This document shows positions 17,067 to 26,446 of a DNA stretch of 33,912 nt, one piece after another. The position numbers were made by a program, and so were the translations under genes. The stretch's first letter is position 1, and each line of letters starts with the position of its first letter. The stretch is from positions 1 to 33,912 of the forward strand of contig JWZX01002205.1 in the NCBI GenBank assembly GCA_001275005.1, written 5' to 3'. This stretch comes from Chrysochromulina tobinii. Lineage: Eukaryota; Haptophyta; Prymnesiales; Chrysochromulinaceae. The notes under the pieces are model-generated. The model did not search any database. It had not been told where the DNA came from and saw only the letters and a list, made by a program, of their open reading frames with translations.

Positions 17067-18620
17067 ATGGGAGGGAAGTTGTGCGGACGCGCTGGTGCGG
17101 ACGCGCCCTCTTCCATGCCAGTCCTCTCCATTGGAGCGCCCACCTTCGGCCACTTCGTGTGCGCCATGGTGCTGGCCTCGCTCGCTGCTACCTACACGCT
17201 CTCCGTGGTCGAGGGTGCCGCCTTCCTGCCCATGCTGAGCGGCACGTTCGTGCCCATCCCGGGCAATTACATTTCGCGCATCGTGCTGAGCTTGACGGGG
17301 CTGGCGCTCTACCCTCTCGCCGCCATCCCTTACTACTCCCCTGCTCAGCCGCATGAATGCATCTCGCGCAAGCTCCTCGCCGGCATGGCGATGGTCGGCG
17401 CCACGTGCCTCGCGGTCGTTGGTGCCGTGTGCGAGTCGGACAACGAACCGACGTGCATGGGCAACAGCGACGTCCACACCGCGTCCGCCATCACCTTCTT
17501 TGCGTGCTACGGCATGTACATGATCACGCTGTCGCTGCACGGCCACTTTTCAACCGCGGGCTGGGCCACTCGCACGGCGGTGCACGCCGCGATCGCGCTG
17601 TCGCTCGCGTCCAAGGTGCGCTTCCTCGACACGGGAGCGCTCGTGGGCTCGCTGCTCGTGCACCAGGGCAAGCACTTCGAGCACTCGCCGCACGGCTTCG
17701 GCGACAACCTGCTCGCGATCTTCGAGTACCTTGACACCGGGGCCATCGCCGTGTGGGTTGTGGCGGCGATGCAGCACATGGGGGCGAGCCTCCGCTTCGG
17801 CTTCGCGCCCGACACGACGCCCAAGGGCGCCGTGCCGAGCTCCTATAGCGTGCAGTACGCGCTGCCGGTGCAGACGATGGCACTCGCAACGGCGGGCTTC
17901 GGTCTGGTCACTCTCGCCTTCACCTTTGGCATCGCCTGCGCGCAGGGCACCATCGAGCCACGCGTGTCGTGGCCGTACATCTCGGACTTGTGGGTGGCCA
18001 AGCCGAGCAACATGATCTCGCGCTTTGCCATCTGCCTGACTGGCGCAATGATCGGCGTCTCGCAGCTCGGCCACTACGCCGCTGTCAGCCTGCCGCGCGC
18101 CGGCAGGCCCAGGCTGACGAAACTCGCGCTTGCCTTTTCGGTGCTAGCGGGCCTTGGGCTGATGGGTGTGGGCATGTGCAACAAGCAAGAGACGCCCAGC
18201 GTGCACTTTGGCTCCGCCGCCGTCTTCTTCGGCAGCCTCGCTCTCTGGATGCCGCTCGACCTTGCCACGTCGGTCGGGCATTGGATAGGCCCGTCGCGTG
18301 CTGCCGCTGTGATCGCCGCCTCGGTCTGCATCGGTGCCAAGCTCGGTCAGGGGTGGTGTCACCTGAAGCACGGTGCGGCGGCCCGTCCGAACGGCTCGCA
18401 CGGGGTCACGGAGATCGGCGTCTTCTCCGACATGTCGCCCGAAGGCCTCGAGTGGTCCGCCGCCCTCGCGGGCACCTGTTACTTTGTGCTGACGCACGTC
18501 GCCGCGCCCGCCGCGAGCTTTCTCGTCTACTCGGACGCCGCAAATAAAGGCGAGCTCCTCCCGCAGATCGATGCGATCGCGATGCGTGCGAAGCCGAAGA
18601 AAGTGGACGTGCGAGTGTAG
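17067..18620 (+). CDS. Duplicated Frag1/DRAM/Sfk1-like multi-pass membrane protein
   Basis: The protein has 517 residues from ATG 17067 and about twelve hydrophobic segments. Two halves resemble each other. The first has a loop SGTFVPIPGNYISRIVLSLTG after its first membrane helix; the second has WPYISDLWVAKPSNMISRFAICLTG after the corresponding helix. This WPYISD...P...F motif is typical of the Frag1/DRAM/Sfk1 family, normally six-helix proteins of ER, Golgi, lysosome or plasma membrane; members include PGAP2, which acts in GPI-anchor remodelling, and the autophagy modulator DRAM. The double length implies internal duplication or fusion. The conserved histidines in the helices (for example HGHFSTAGW and GHYAAVSL) are visible but unassigned. 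The exact substrate is unknown. Confidence 0.7.
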   Translation: MGGKLCGRAGADAPSSMPVLSIGAPTFGHFVCAMVLASLAATYTLSVVEGAAFLPMLSGTFVPIPGNYISRIVLSLTGLALYPLAAIPYYSPAQPHECISRKLLAGMAMVGATCLAVVGAVCESDNEPTCMGNSDVHTASAITFFACYGMYMITLSLHGHFSTAGWATRTAVHAAIALSLASKVRFLDTGALVGSLLVHQGKHFEHSPHGFGDNLLAIFEYLDTGAIAVWVVAAMQHMGASLRFGFAPDTTPKGAVPSSYSVQYALPVQTMALATAGFGLVTLAFTFGIACAQGTIEPRVSWPYISDLWVAKPSNMISRFAICLTGAMIGVSQLGHYAAVSLPRAGRPRLTKLALAFSVLAGLGLMGVGMCNKQETPSVHFGSAAVFFGSLALWMPLDLATSVGHWIGPSRAAAVIAASVCIGAKLGQGWCHLKHGAAARPNGSHGVTEIGVFSDMSPEGLEWSAALAGTCYFVLTHVAAPAASFLVYSDAANKGELLPQIDAIAMRAKPKKVDVRV

Positions 18621-19019
18621 CGCGCGGGCACGGAGGAGGCGAGCCTCGAGGTCTCGACCAAACTCCAAAGGCCTCTCTCGGAGTGGGAGTCGGAGCGACG
18701 CGAGCTCGTGTCACCAGTGCACCGGACCGCCCGGGCGCGATCATGATTGTTTTAGAACCGCTGAGATTGTATATTTAGCATATTGGAATATTGGACGCTG
18801 TGAGTCTAGAGGGCAAGGACTAATGAACTTCGCTAGATGAGGATGATGTGACACCGTCAGCGCGGACTCTCGCGTGCAGCGTGCTCTCGCTCCGCGTCCG
18901 GTTTGTGGAATCTCAATCTGCCGACACCGCAATCAGCGGCAACCATGTGCATCATGCGCTGATGCGCACATCTCATGGGCCGTATGCCAATATGTGCGTG
19001 CCACACTATGTGCGTGCCA
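18621..19019. other. Convergent intergenic region, 399 bases
   Basis: This lies between the 3' ends of the Frag1-like gene and the next minus-strand gene. An AT-rich patch (about 18745-18800) may contain poly(A) signals. I see no gene. Confidence 0.4.
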
Positions 19020-19628
19020 CTATCGCGGCAGCGCGGCACGAAACCGCACGGTGCCGATGGCGACCGGTGCACCGAGCTCGTATCGCGCGCTGTCCACCAG
19101 CGGACCCTCGAACGAGGCGCCTGTTGCCGACGCGGGCGGGCTCGGCGCGGCGCGCTTTTTGCCAGCGGCGCCAATCTGCGTAGCCTCGAAGACGCCCACC
19201 TGGATCAGGCTTTCGCGATCATTCGTGGGGAAGGTGAAGTGGATACGCTTCATGCCAGTCTCGTCCTGCAGCCAGCCAATAAACTTCCCGACGATGGCGG
19301 TGCTCGAGCTGCGCAGCACGAGCTGCTCGTTCACCTCCGTGCCGTCTATGGTGCAGCGCACGACCCGCAACGCGCCCGCACGCGGCGCGTGCTCGCGGAG
19401 TTTGATCTCGACCTCGTAGGCTGCACCCGGTGGTGCGACCACGCAGCCATCGACCATGTCGTAGGTAGGCGAGCGGAAGGAGAGCATCCGCCGCAGCATG
19501 TCGGTCGGCGAAGAGGCATTTCCGCATGCGAGCAGCGCGATGGTGACGTCTCCGGTGGCGAGCGAGCCGGCGCCACTGGTGCGCGCCCAGGGCAAGGCAA
19601 GGGGCTGGGAGGCCTTGGGCAAGGACAT
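19020..19628 (-). CDS. Unknown protein, 202 residues
   Basis: It runs from ATG 19628 to a stop at 19020. The middle (about 55-160) looks like a beta-rich domain: SFRSPTYDMVDGCVV, AAYEVEIKL, VVRCTIDGTEVNEQLVL, IVGKFIGWLQD, GMKRIHFTFPT and IQVGVFEAT. An Ala/Pro/Lys linker follows (AAGKKRAAPSPPASATG), then a final strand-like stretch VAIGTVRFRAAL. The pattern recalls fungal DUF7918-type domains, but I would not assign it on that basis. It has no signal peptide or membrane helix. It is divergent from the MAP kinase, with 126 bases between starts. Confidence 0.65.
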   Translation of the reverse strand: MSLPKASQPLALPWARTSGAGSLATGDVTIALLACGNASSPTDMLRRMLSFRSPTYDMVDGCVVAPPGAAYEVEIKLREHAPRAGALRVVRCTIDGTEVNEQLVLRSSSTAIVGKFIGWLQDETGMKRIHFTFPTNDRESLIQVGVFEATQIGAAGKKRAAPSPPASATGASFEGPLVDSARYELGAPVAIGTVRFRAALPR

Positions 19629-19754
19629 GGCTCGGGCGGACCCAACTTCTTCTGATGAGCTTTTCCATCAGCTCCTTTGCACAGGCAACCGCAAGCTCAA
19701 GCAACCGCAGCCTCGGCCGCCCACTCCCGTCTCCCTCGCCGCTCCAATCCCACC
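19629..19754. promoter_or_regulatory. 126-base bidirectional promoter gap
   Basis: This lies between the start codons of the unknown gene (-) and the MAP kinase (+). The kinase ATG has a strong context, caccATGa. No TACATGTA occurs here. Confidence 0.5.
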
Positions 19755-20917
19755 ATGACAACCTCGGGCACAGTATCGTGCACCGTGCGTGGCACTGACT
19801 TCACCGTCGACAAGCGCTACGCCGTCCAGAAGTTCGTCGGCTGCGGTTCGTACGGCGTAGTGTGCGCCGCGGTCGACACGCGCGACCCCGCTCGCAGCCT
19901 CGTCGCGATCAAGAAGATTGGCAACGTCTTTAAGAACGAGACCACGGCAAAGCGAACGCTGCGCGAAATCAAGCTGCTGCTGCACTTCGATCATGAGAAC
20001 GTGATCTCCATCCGTGACCTCATGTGCGGCTCGGCCGACTGCTCCGACCTGTACGTCGTCACGCACCTGATGGACACCGACCTGCACAAGGTGATCCGCT
20101 CGCCGCAGCCCCTGTCCGACCAGCACGTGCAGTACTTTCTGTACCAGGTGCTCCGCGGTCTCAAGTACATCCACTCGTGCAATGTGCTGCACCGCGACCT
20201 GAAGCCGTCCAACCTTCTCGTCAACGAGAACTGCGACCTGAAGATCACCGACTTTGGGCTGTCGCGCGGCGTCAACCCGTCGGACTGCCTTGACTTCTTG
20301 ACCGAGTACGTCGTGACACGCTGGTACCGCGCGCCCGAGATCGTGCTCTCCTCCGACACGTACACCAAGGCGGTCGACATGTGGAGCGTTGGTTGCATCT
20401 TTGCAGAGCTGCTCGGTCGCAAGCCACTCTTCCCCGGATCCGACCACGTCAACCAGCTGCAGACGATCCTCGACGTGCTCGGCACGCCGAACGTCGAGAG
20501 CGAGCTGCGCCACGTGCCCGAGAAGGCGCGCCGCTACATCGCCGGCCTGCCACCCTCGCCAGGTAAGCCACTGCGCCATATCTATGCGGAAGCTTCCGAG
20601 CAGTCGCTCGAGCTGCTCGCGGGTATGCTCTGCTGGGATCCGTCGCAGAGGTGCACGGTGGCGCAGGCGCTCGCGCACCCCTACCTTGCGGCATTCCACA
20701 ACCCCGACGCCGAGCCCGTCGCGCTGCACCCCTTTGACTTCGACAGCAGCCATGTACGCGATGCTCAGGATGCCCTGTTCAGTGAGGTGGTGCGCTTCCG
20801 GCCGGAGCTCGAGCCTCAGAGGCTTCCGAGGGACGTGGCCATGGCGCAGAAGGCGAAGCGTTCGCGCCAGCCCTCGAGCGAGAACAGCAGCAGCCTCCCA
20901 CAGCAGCTGCCAAAGAT

Positions 20918-20983
<66 letters not shown>

Positions 20984-21239
20984 CAATTCGGTACGCGGCA
21001 CCGGTGGGATTGGGTACGCGGGCGCCGTGGGAGGGTACGCGGGCGCCGTGGGAGGGTACGCGGGCGCCGTGGGCGGGTTCGCGCCCGCGGCGGCATCTCG
21101 TCTCGGCACAGCGCCCCCCGTTGCGGGCGAGTACCAACGGTATGGCGAGACTCGCAATGTGATGAGCAGTCGGCATAGCGCGTTGCCAAGCCGAGCAGTT
21201 GCGCCCGGCAGGCCTCAGCGTGTGGGCCAGCCAGCGTGA
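19755..21239 (+). CDS. ERK-type MAP kinase with polyglutamine tail
   Basis: The protein has 494 residues. The kinase domain spans about 22-320: glycine loop VGCGSYGVV, catalytic K53 (VAIKKI), E71, HRDLKPSN with D149, D166-F-G, and the dual phosphorylation motif T183-E-Y185 inside LTEYVVTRWYRAPE. A MAPK insert and a common-docking-like acidic stretch follow (HPFDFDSS). These are the marks of an ERK1/2-like kinase activated by a MEK. After about residue 350 the tail is low-complexity: Ser-rich, about 21 glutamines from a CAG run, three GYAGAVG repeats, and an Arg/Pro-rich end. Closest ERKs end soon after the docking motif, so the roughly 140-residue tail is an addition. The TEY loop shows that it is not a CDK or GSK3. 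Confidence 0.96.
20919..20981 (+). repeat. (CAG)21 run encoding polyglutamine
   Basis: This is an uninterrupted CAG run in the MAP kinase tail, read as glutamine. Being pure, it should vary in length between strains. Confidence 0.97.
21012..21074 (+). repeat. Three 21-base repeats encoding GYAGAVG
   Basis: The unit gggtacgcgggcgccgtggga occurs three times in tandem and in frame, with one change in the last copy. It lies 30 bases past the CAG run. Confidence 0.95.
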
Positions 21240-22061
21240 CGCACCCGAGCCGCCACGGTGCAGTCGGGCGCCGTTGCCAGATGATGATGATGATGATAAT
21301 GGAGCCTGCGGTGATGGGATGAAGCCGGCGTCGGTGCGGTGACCGTTCGGCCTTGCGAGGCGTGCGCCAACCTGCACGGCGCCTGAGCTCTCTCTGGGGA
21401 GTTGGCAGCGGCGGTGGCCGTTGCGGACTCCGAGGCAGGCAAGATTCGTGCCGATGCACATGGCGTGAAGATGATCTGTGATGCGTGCCCTTGTGGAGAT
21501 GGATGCTGCACATTCAGCCAATGTCCGCTTTGTGACGAAGGATGATGGTTTTGTTGTTTGTTGAGATACGATATGAGAATCTGATGCGTGTGCGAGCGAG
21601 TGTATGATGCATGGTGTGGTGGTTGCGCAGTCTGTGCACTGTGGCGTGTCGATGTGGAGCTGTGGCGTGTGGGCGAGTGTCAGTGTGCCCGCTCGTTGCG
21701 TCGTTGCATGGCGTTACGTTGGCGTGGCGGGTGGTTGCCGGGTTTTTGCCGCGCGGTCCCGGGCGCGAATCAACAATCATTTTTCATTTATATTAACGAA
21801 ATCCGGTCCGTTTTTAACGGATAACGCCGTTTAAACTTTAATATTGCACGTGGTATGAACCGCTTCGAGAGCGAGTTCCTGCCGTCGTTCGAGAACCGCA
21901 TGTGCCAGGCCCGGGGTGGGGCTGGGGGTCCATCGCGCATCGGCCCGAGGGCTAATATCCGTTATCCCGTGCGTAATGTGCGTCGAGACAAGTCGAGACC
22001 ATCTAAAGACCATCCCGGGGCTCCCGGGGCCCGCTCGCTCAAGCTCACCTTCCAACCTCTG
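21240..22061. other. Convergent intergenic region, 822 bases
   Basis: This lies between the 3' ends of the MAP kinase and the protease gene. It holds a short ATG/ATA repeat (about 21281-21299) and a strongly G/T-rich plus strand from about 21555 to 21750. An AT-rich stretch follows (21775-21850), including a small hairpin TCCGTT-TTT-AACGGA near 21805-21820. The open frames here look random. I see no gene. Confidence 0.4.
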
Positions 22062-23360
22062 TCACACAAACACCTCGTGCGCCGTGTAGATCATCCGAGG
22101 CCGCCGGCGCAACACGTCAGTGCCGAGCACAACGGCCGGCCCTGCGCTAGCACCGAGCCCATCGAGTAGCGCAAGGCCCGGCAGATCGCCGACGTACGGG
22201 CGAAGGTCGTTTCCAAAGGAGGCCGAATCGCCGAGGCTCATGGCGACCGCGCTCTGCGTGCGCGTGAGCTGCACTGGGCCGTGAAGGCCGCCGACAGTGA
22301 GAACGTCGCCTCGCGCGACAGCCTGCGCGCTCTTCACACGACTCTTCACACCAGCCGCAAAGCTCGCGAGCGGGTTGGAAGTCTCCGCCGCACCGCTGCC
22401 CTCCTCGAGACCCACGAGGGTGGCGGCCGCCTTGTTGAGCACCGTGATGGGTGAGCCCGTGTCGAGCAGCGCATTCACCACGACGCCGTTGATGCGAAGC
22501 GGCACCGTCGGCAAACAACTCCCTGCGAGCGACGTCACTTTCACTGCGCTCAGCTCGGCGCGACTCGCGGCCGTGCCGGCCGAGTCTCCAAAGAAGGTGA
22601 TTGAGGGCGGCACGCCACCGCTGCCCCACACAAACTCGACCCCGCCCGGAAAGGAGTTGAGGAAAGACACGCCCAGCAGTCCAGCTGCGGCCGGCGCGGC
22701 GATCGGCAGGGCCGATGCGGTAAGGCCCGAGATGAAGGGAATGCGCTCCTCCTTGGGCAAATCCGCTAACTCGGCGACGCCCAGGCTGTACGTGGGCGAG
22801 GTGCCACCAAAGGCACCGGCGGCGCCGACGACACCTGAGAGGCTACCAACCTGCTGCAGCTCAAGGCCGCCCTGCACCGTCGGTCCGGCTACCTGCGCGC
22901 TGATGGTGTTTGCATTCGCAGCCGTGTCGACAATAAAGTCGAGGGTCACGCCAATGACGGTCGCCTCGCCACGCAGCTGGCGCGCCTTCTGAACTGGCGA
23001 GCTCAGCATCGGAAAGGAGAGCGCTACAGCCGGGTAGACGCCACCGATCCAACGCAGCGGCGACCGCAACGCCATCGGCTCATTGTCGACGATCACATCG
23101 GCAGCGACAGGAGCGGATGTCGATGGAACCTCGGTCACAGGGTTCTCGAGCCGCAGTTGCTGCGCTTGCAACTCCGCCTGCTCGGCCTCGAGGGCGGCTC
23201 GTTGGGCCAGCAGAGCCAGTCGCTCTGCCTTGCGCCTCGCGTCACTCACTTCCGTCAAGCTAACGCGAAAAGACCTTGGTAGGGATCTCAGTTCGGTGCA
23301 CGGTACCGTTGAGGACGGAGCCCACGCGCAAACCAGGACGCCCATTACCGTGTTAAGCAT
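22062..23360 (-). CDS. Retropepsin/pepsin-like aspartyl protease homologue with plastid-type presequence
   Basis: The protein has 432 residues from ATG 23360. The first lobe has DFIVDTAANANTIS (D145) followed by the psi-loop-like GLLGVSFL (228-235). The second lobe has VVNALLDTGSPITVLN (D300) and VVLGTDVLRRRPRMIY near the end. Two lobes each with an hhDT motif and hhG strand describe a two-domain aspartyl protease. The first active-site triplet is DTA rather than DTG or DSG, which may weaken catalysis. The N-terminus MLNTVMGVLVCAWAPSS is a signal peptide with a likely cut before WAP, as in ASAFAP-type plastid presequences of red-lineage algae. A basic Ser-rich stretch and a short Ala/Glu/Gln coiled coil (about 40-72) follow. 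No reverse transcriptase or LTR is near, so it is a cellular gene. Confidence 0.75.
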   Translation of the reverse strand: MLNTVMGVLVCAWAPSSTVPCTELRSLPRSFRVSLTEVSDARRKAERLALLAQRAALEAEQAELQAQQLRLENPVTEVPSTSAPVAADVIVDNEPMALRSPLRWIGGVYPAVALSFPMLSSPVQKARQLRGEATVIGVTLDFIVDTAANANTISAQVAGPTVQGGLELQQVGSLSGVVGAAGAFGGTSPTYSLGVAELADLPKEERIPFISGLTASALPIAAPAAAGLLGVSFLNSFPGGVEFVWGSGGVPPSITFFGDSAGTAASRAELSAVKVTSLAGSCLPTVPLRINGVVVNALLDTGSPITVLNKAAATLVGLEEGSGAAETSNPLASFAAGVKSRVKSAQAVARGDVLTVGGLHGPVQLTRTQSAVAMSLGDSASFGNDLRPYVGDLPGLALLDGLGASAGPAVVLGTDVLRRRPRMIYTAHEVFV

Positions 23361-23520
23361 GATTTGAAGTGTTCCGTCCGCGACGATGGAGAGCGGCGCG
23401 ATGAAGAATCTCTCATCACCTCGAAAGACGAAACTTTCGTGAATGGTCTCGTTTCAAAGAGAGGACCCGGATGCGGGAACATGCGGGAAGAGCAAGCAAG
23501 CAAGAATCAAGCACTTGTGT

Positions 23521-23528
23521 TACATGTA
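23521..23528. promoter_or_regulatory. TACATGTA palindrome upstream of the protease gene
   Basis: This is an exact octamer 161 bases upstream of ATG 23360, in the 200-base gap to the ATG9 stop. It is the same sequence as upstream of the hydroxylase and CBP20 genes. Confidence 0.4.
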
Positions 23529-23560
23529 TTTCGACTTAAGAGCTTGCTTGCTTGGTCTCT

Positions 23561-26446
23561 TCAGACGGTGCCGAGCGTTTGGAGAATCGACGCTGCGCAC
23601 GCGGCTCCCGCCGCGCGGCTCTGCTCCGCACTCGCTCTGACGACCGGCCGAAGCTCGTACCCCGTGCCGTCGTAGTGGCCATCGCCGCTGGGAGGCGGCG
23701 CCGCGTCGGCCGCGTCGTCGTGCAGCTGGTAGTCGTCATCGGCCATGCCCGCAGCGGCTGCCGACCGGGGCGGCGCCGCGCCACGCAGAGCCTCGCCTCG
23801 CAGACCCGAGCCAGCCACAACGGACTGCTCGCAAGGGGAAGTGGCGGCGTAGAAGAGATCGAGGCGCGAGTACAGGCCGGTGGCGATCTGCTGGGTGCGG
23901 GTCTCGCTGCTGACGGCCGTGTTCATCCCGAGGGAGGAGTGCGTAGCCGCGAGCGCCGCGAGAGAGTGTGGAAGGAGGCTTCCAGCGAGCCCGTTGCGCT
24001 GCAGGCCACGCATATGCGCCGTTGTGGGCGCCATCATCGGCATCTGCTGCGCCGTGAACGAGTCGACATTGGCGACGCTCGCGAGGGCCAACTGATGTGA
24101 GGGATCAAGCAGATGCGACGAGCGCATGAGCATCTCCATCGCAGAGGCGGAGAAAGACGCGTCGATGCCGAGACCCAGAGCGGTCATCCCCATACCCGTG
24201 GAGCCAGCTGCACACGAGAACGTGCCGCCGCAGCCGGCCGTATGGCTGAAGGCGACCGAGCGCTGCTGCGGTAGATTGTGGCTGAACGCTACGGAGCGAT
24301 GCGGCAGGCTGTGCATGGCAGCAGCGCCCACGTGCGTCGCTCCGGGCGACATCGCCGATGCCATGAAGCCAGGCACCGCCGTCCCTGGCACGGCCGCCGC
24401 CGCCGCTGCCGCTGCCGCGAGGGAGGGCGGCTCGATTGCACCGAAGGCGGCGGGTAGTGGCATGAGAACGCTCTCCGCAGCCGAGGCGGGCGGGAGCGCG
24501 CTCGAAGCGGCGGCGGCCGCCTCGGCTGCGGAGGCTCTGCCGCCGCCACCGCCACCGCCACCGCCGGCGGCGCCGCCCAGACCGTCGCTAGCGTCGCCCT
24601 TACCAGCGCCGCCGGCGCCGCTTGGCTCGCTTCCCTCGACGCCCATGGAAGCGCTGAGGGCGGCCCCGCCGCCCGCACCGCCCACGCCAGCAGCGCCGCC
24701 AATGTTCTTGAGCAACCCATCGCCGCGGTCGTCGCGCCACGAGGGATGCTGCGCGCGGAAGTTGACGTATGCCTTCTCCATCTTCCCATCCCTCGACCGA
24801 AGGAAGGGAGCCCCCTCGTGCGGCGAGCCGTAGCGTGGATCGCCGTGCCGTTCGAAGTCGAAGTTGGCCAAGGAGCACACGTGGCCGACACCCTCGACGT
24901 AGACTGTGAAGGTGCGCAGGAAGTCAAGCACTGCTCCTGCGCGTGGTGGGAGGAGGAAGATCATGATGAGGGGCGCCGTCACCGCGCCCAGCACCTCGTG
25001 CAGCAGCAGCGCGAAGCGGTACGGGTACAGCGTCTTGAACTCCGAGTACACGGCGCGCGTGTGGCCTCGGCCTCGCCAGTGCTCAGGCATGTGATGCGTG
25101 TGCAGCGCGAGGGACTGGAGCAGAGCGTCGGGCTGCATGGTCACGAGGCCATACGGGGTCTCAGTACCGCCCTGCCCAAGCCCATCGAAGGTGCGCGACA
25201 CGGCAAGCACCGTCGAGAGCAGCGCGAGCCACCAGAGCACGTTGAAACCAACCTCAGGGGCGCCGGGCGGCCAACGGTAGAAGAGGAACTTTTCGTTCAT
25301 GAGGGAGAGTAGCAACAGGATGGCGGCGACGGCCGACACGATGAAGGTGATGAAGCGCGCGAAGAGGGTGGTCAGCGGCGCGGGGAACTGCCGAATGTAC
25401 GCCGACGCGTCCGCGTGGCTCGCTTGCAGCCGCGCCTCAAAGACATGCGGCAGCTCGTTGAACTCGCGCATGGTCCAGCGCGCATGCAACGAGTAGTCTC
25501 GGGAGAGCGCCGAGTTGGCAGGGCGGCGGCGGAACTCTTCGGCGTGCTTGAGGAAGAAGAAGACGAGCATGAAGAGCACGAAAAAGGGCGCGAGCGCCAG
25601 GTTCACCACGCCGCAGAGCACGAGCCGAAGCTGGAGCGCACCTACGTCTCTCGTGAACGACTTCCGGATGCGGAACTGAGCGTCGAACATGGCGTCGAGC
25701 ACGCTCACGTAGAGCGACCACTCGAGGGGCTTGGACATGCCGCTGGAGAGCAGCATCGACATGCCGAGGCACATCGAGAGCGGCTGCAGCTGCAGCAGCG
25801 GCTCGTGCGGCAGCAGCCCGTGGTTGACGAGAGCGATCAGAAAGTTGTCCTTGCGCATGATCCGACTGGCGATGTCGTGCGCGGTCAGCTCGTCCTTGAC
25901 GATGCACAGGCGCGCGGTGCGCTGCAGCTCGATGACCTTGACCACGAGCTCGTCCCACGAGATCACGTGCAGGTCCGCGTCGTCGATCTTGAGCTTGTCG
26001 CGGAAGAGCGCATGCATCTCGAGGAGTGGGCGCAGCTCGATAAGGAAGTGCACAAAGCTCCAGAGCCAGTAGAGAGTGAAGAGCAGGTAATAGTAGAGCA
26101 TCGTATAGGTGGACATGCCGCCGAAGGCGTCTGAGCGAATGATGCTGATGGTTTGGCACGTCTCTTCGCTCGTGCACTCGTGCAGGATCGCGTGCCAGTC
26201 GAGCACCTCGACGAGGAAGAAGAAGAGCAGGATGGTGAATGCCAGCGTCAGGAGGCTGATGACGCGCGAGAAGAGGATGCACCGCAAGCCGCGCTCGTAG
26301 TAGTAGGTGTACATCCGGCCGAAGAAGGCGTCGAGGTCCGATATTGCTTCCCATGTCTCCTTGGGGCCGTCGTTGAGCAGCGCGACCGGATCGATCTCGA
26401 GCAGGCGTGTTTGCTGCTGACGCTCCCGATGGTGTGGAGACTCCAT
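23561..26446 (-). CDS. ATG9: Autophagy protein ATG9 (lipid scramblase)
   Basis: The protein has 961 residues from ATG 26446 (MESPHHRERQQ). The ATG9 core is unmistakable: AISDLDAFFGRMYTYYYERG, RCILFSRVISLLTLAF, and membrane segments near VISLLTLAFTILLFFFLVEV, LLFTLYWLWSFVHFL, VNLALAPFFVLFMLVFFFL, FITFIVSAVAAILLLLSL and VLGAVTAPLIMIFLLP. Signature pieces also include DELTAHDIASRIMRKDNFLIALVN, ALSRDYSLHARWTMREFNELPH, and, after the membrane core, FLRTFTVYVEGVGHVCSLANFDFERHGD. ATG9 trimers scramble lipids in Golgi-derived vesicles that seed autophagosomes. The C-terminal 370 residues are Ala/Gly/Ser/Met-rich low-complexity sequence, longer than the conserved domain needs. No other autophagy gene is adjacent. 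Confidence 0.96.
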   Translation of the reverse strand: MESPHHRERQQQTRLLEIDPVALLNDGPKETWEAISDLDAFFGRMYTYYYERGLRCILFSRVISLLTLAFTILLFFFLVEVLDWHAILHECTSEETCQTISIIRSDAFGGMSTYTMLYYYLLFTLYWLWSFVHFLIELRPLLEMHALFRDKLKIDDADLHVISWDELVVKVIELQRTARLCIVKDELTAHDIASRIMRKDNFLIALVNHGLLPHEPLLQLQPLSMCLGMSMLLSSGMSKPLEWSLYVSVLDAMFDAQFRIRKSFTRDVGALQLRLVLCGVVNLALAPFFVLFMLVFFFLKHAEEFRRRPANSALSRDYSLHARWTMREFNELPHVFEARLQASHADASAYIRQFPAPLTTLFARFITFIVSAVAAILLLLSLMNEKFLFYRWPPGAPEVGFNVLWWLALLSTVLAVSRTFDGLGQGGTETPYGLVTMQPDALLQSLALHTHHMPEHWRGRGHTRAVYSEFKTLYPYRFALLLHEVLGAVTAPLIMIFLLPPRAGAVLDFLRTFTVYVEGVGHVCSLANFDFERHGDPRYGSPHEGAPFLRSRDGKMEKAYVNFRAQHPSWRDDRGDGLLKNIGGAAGVGGAGGGAALSASMGVEGSEPSGAGGAGKGDASDGLGGAAGGGGGGGGGRASAAEAAAAASSALPPASAAESVLMPLPAAFGAIEPPSLAAAAAAAAAVPGTAVPGFMASAMSPGATHVGAAAMHSLPHRSVAFSHNLPQQRSVAFSHTAGCGGTFSCAAGSTGMGMTALGLGIDASFSASAMEMLMRSSHLLDPSHQLALASVANVDSFTAQQMPMMAPTTAHMRGLQRNGLAGSLLPHSLAALAATHSSLGMNTAVSSETRTQQIATGLYSRLDLFYAATSPCEQSVVAGSGLRGEALRGAAPPRSAAAAGMADDDYQLHDDAADAAPPPSGDGHYDGTGYELRPVVRASAEQSRAAGAACAASILQTLGTV

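Noticed and set aside
19668-21521. Long open frame on the minus strand opposite the MAP kinase, with a poly-leucine run
   Set aside because: It is the mirror of a GC-rich gene with a strong family match on the plus strand; the run is the complement of the CAG tract.
22062-23360. Aspartyl protease as part of a retrotransposon
   Set aside because: No reverse transcriptase, integrase, gag-like frame or terminal repeats nearby, and it has its own presequence and two lobes.
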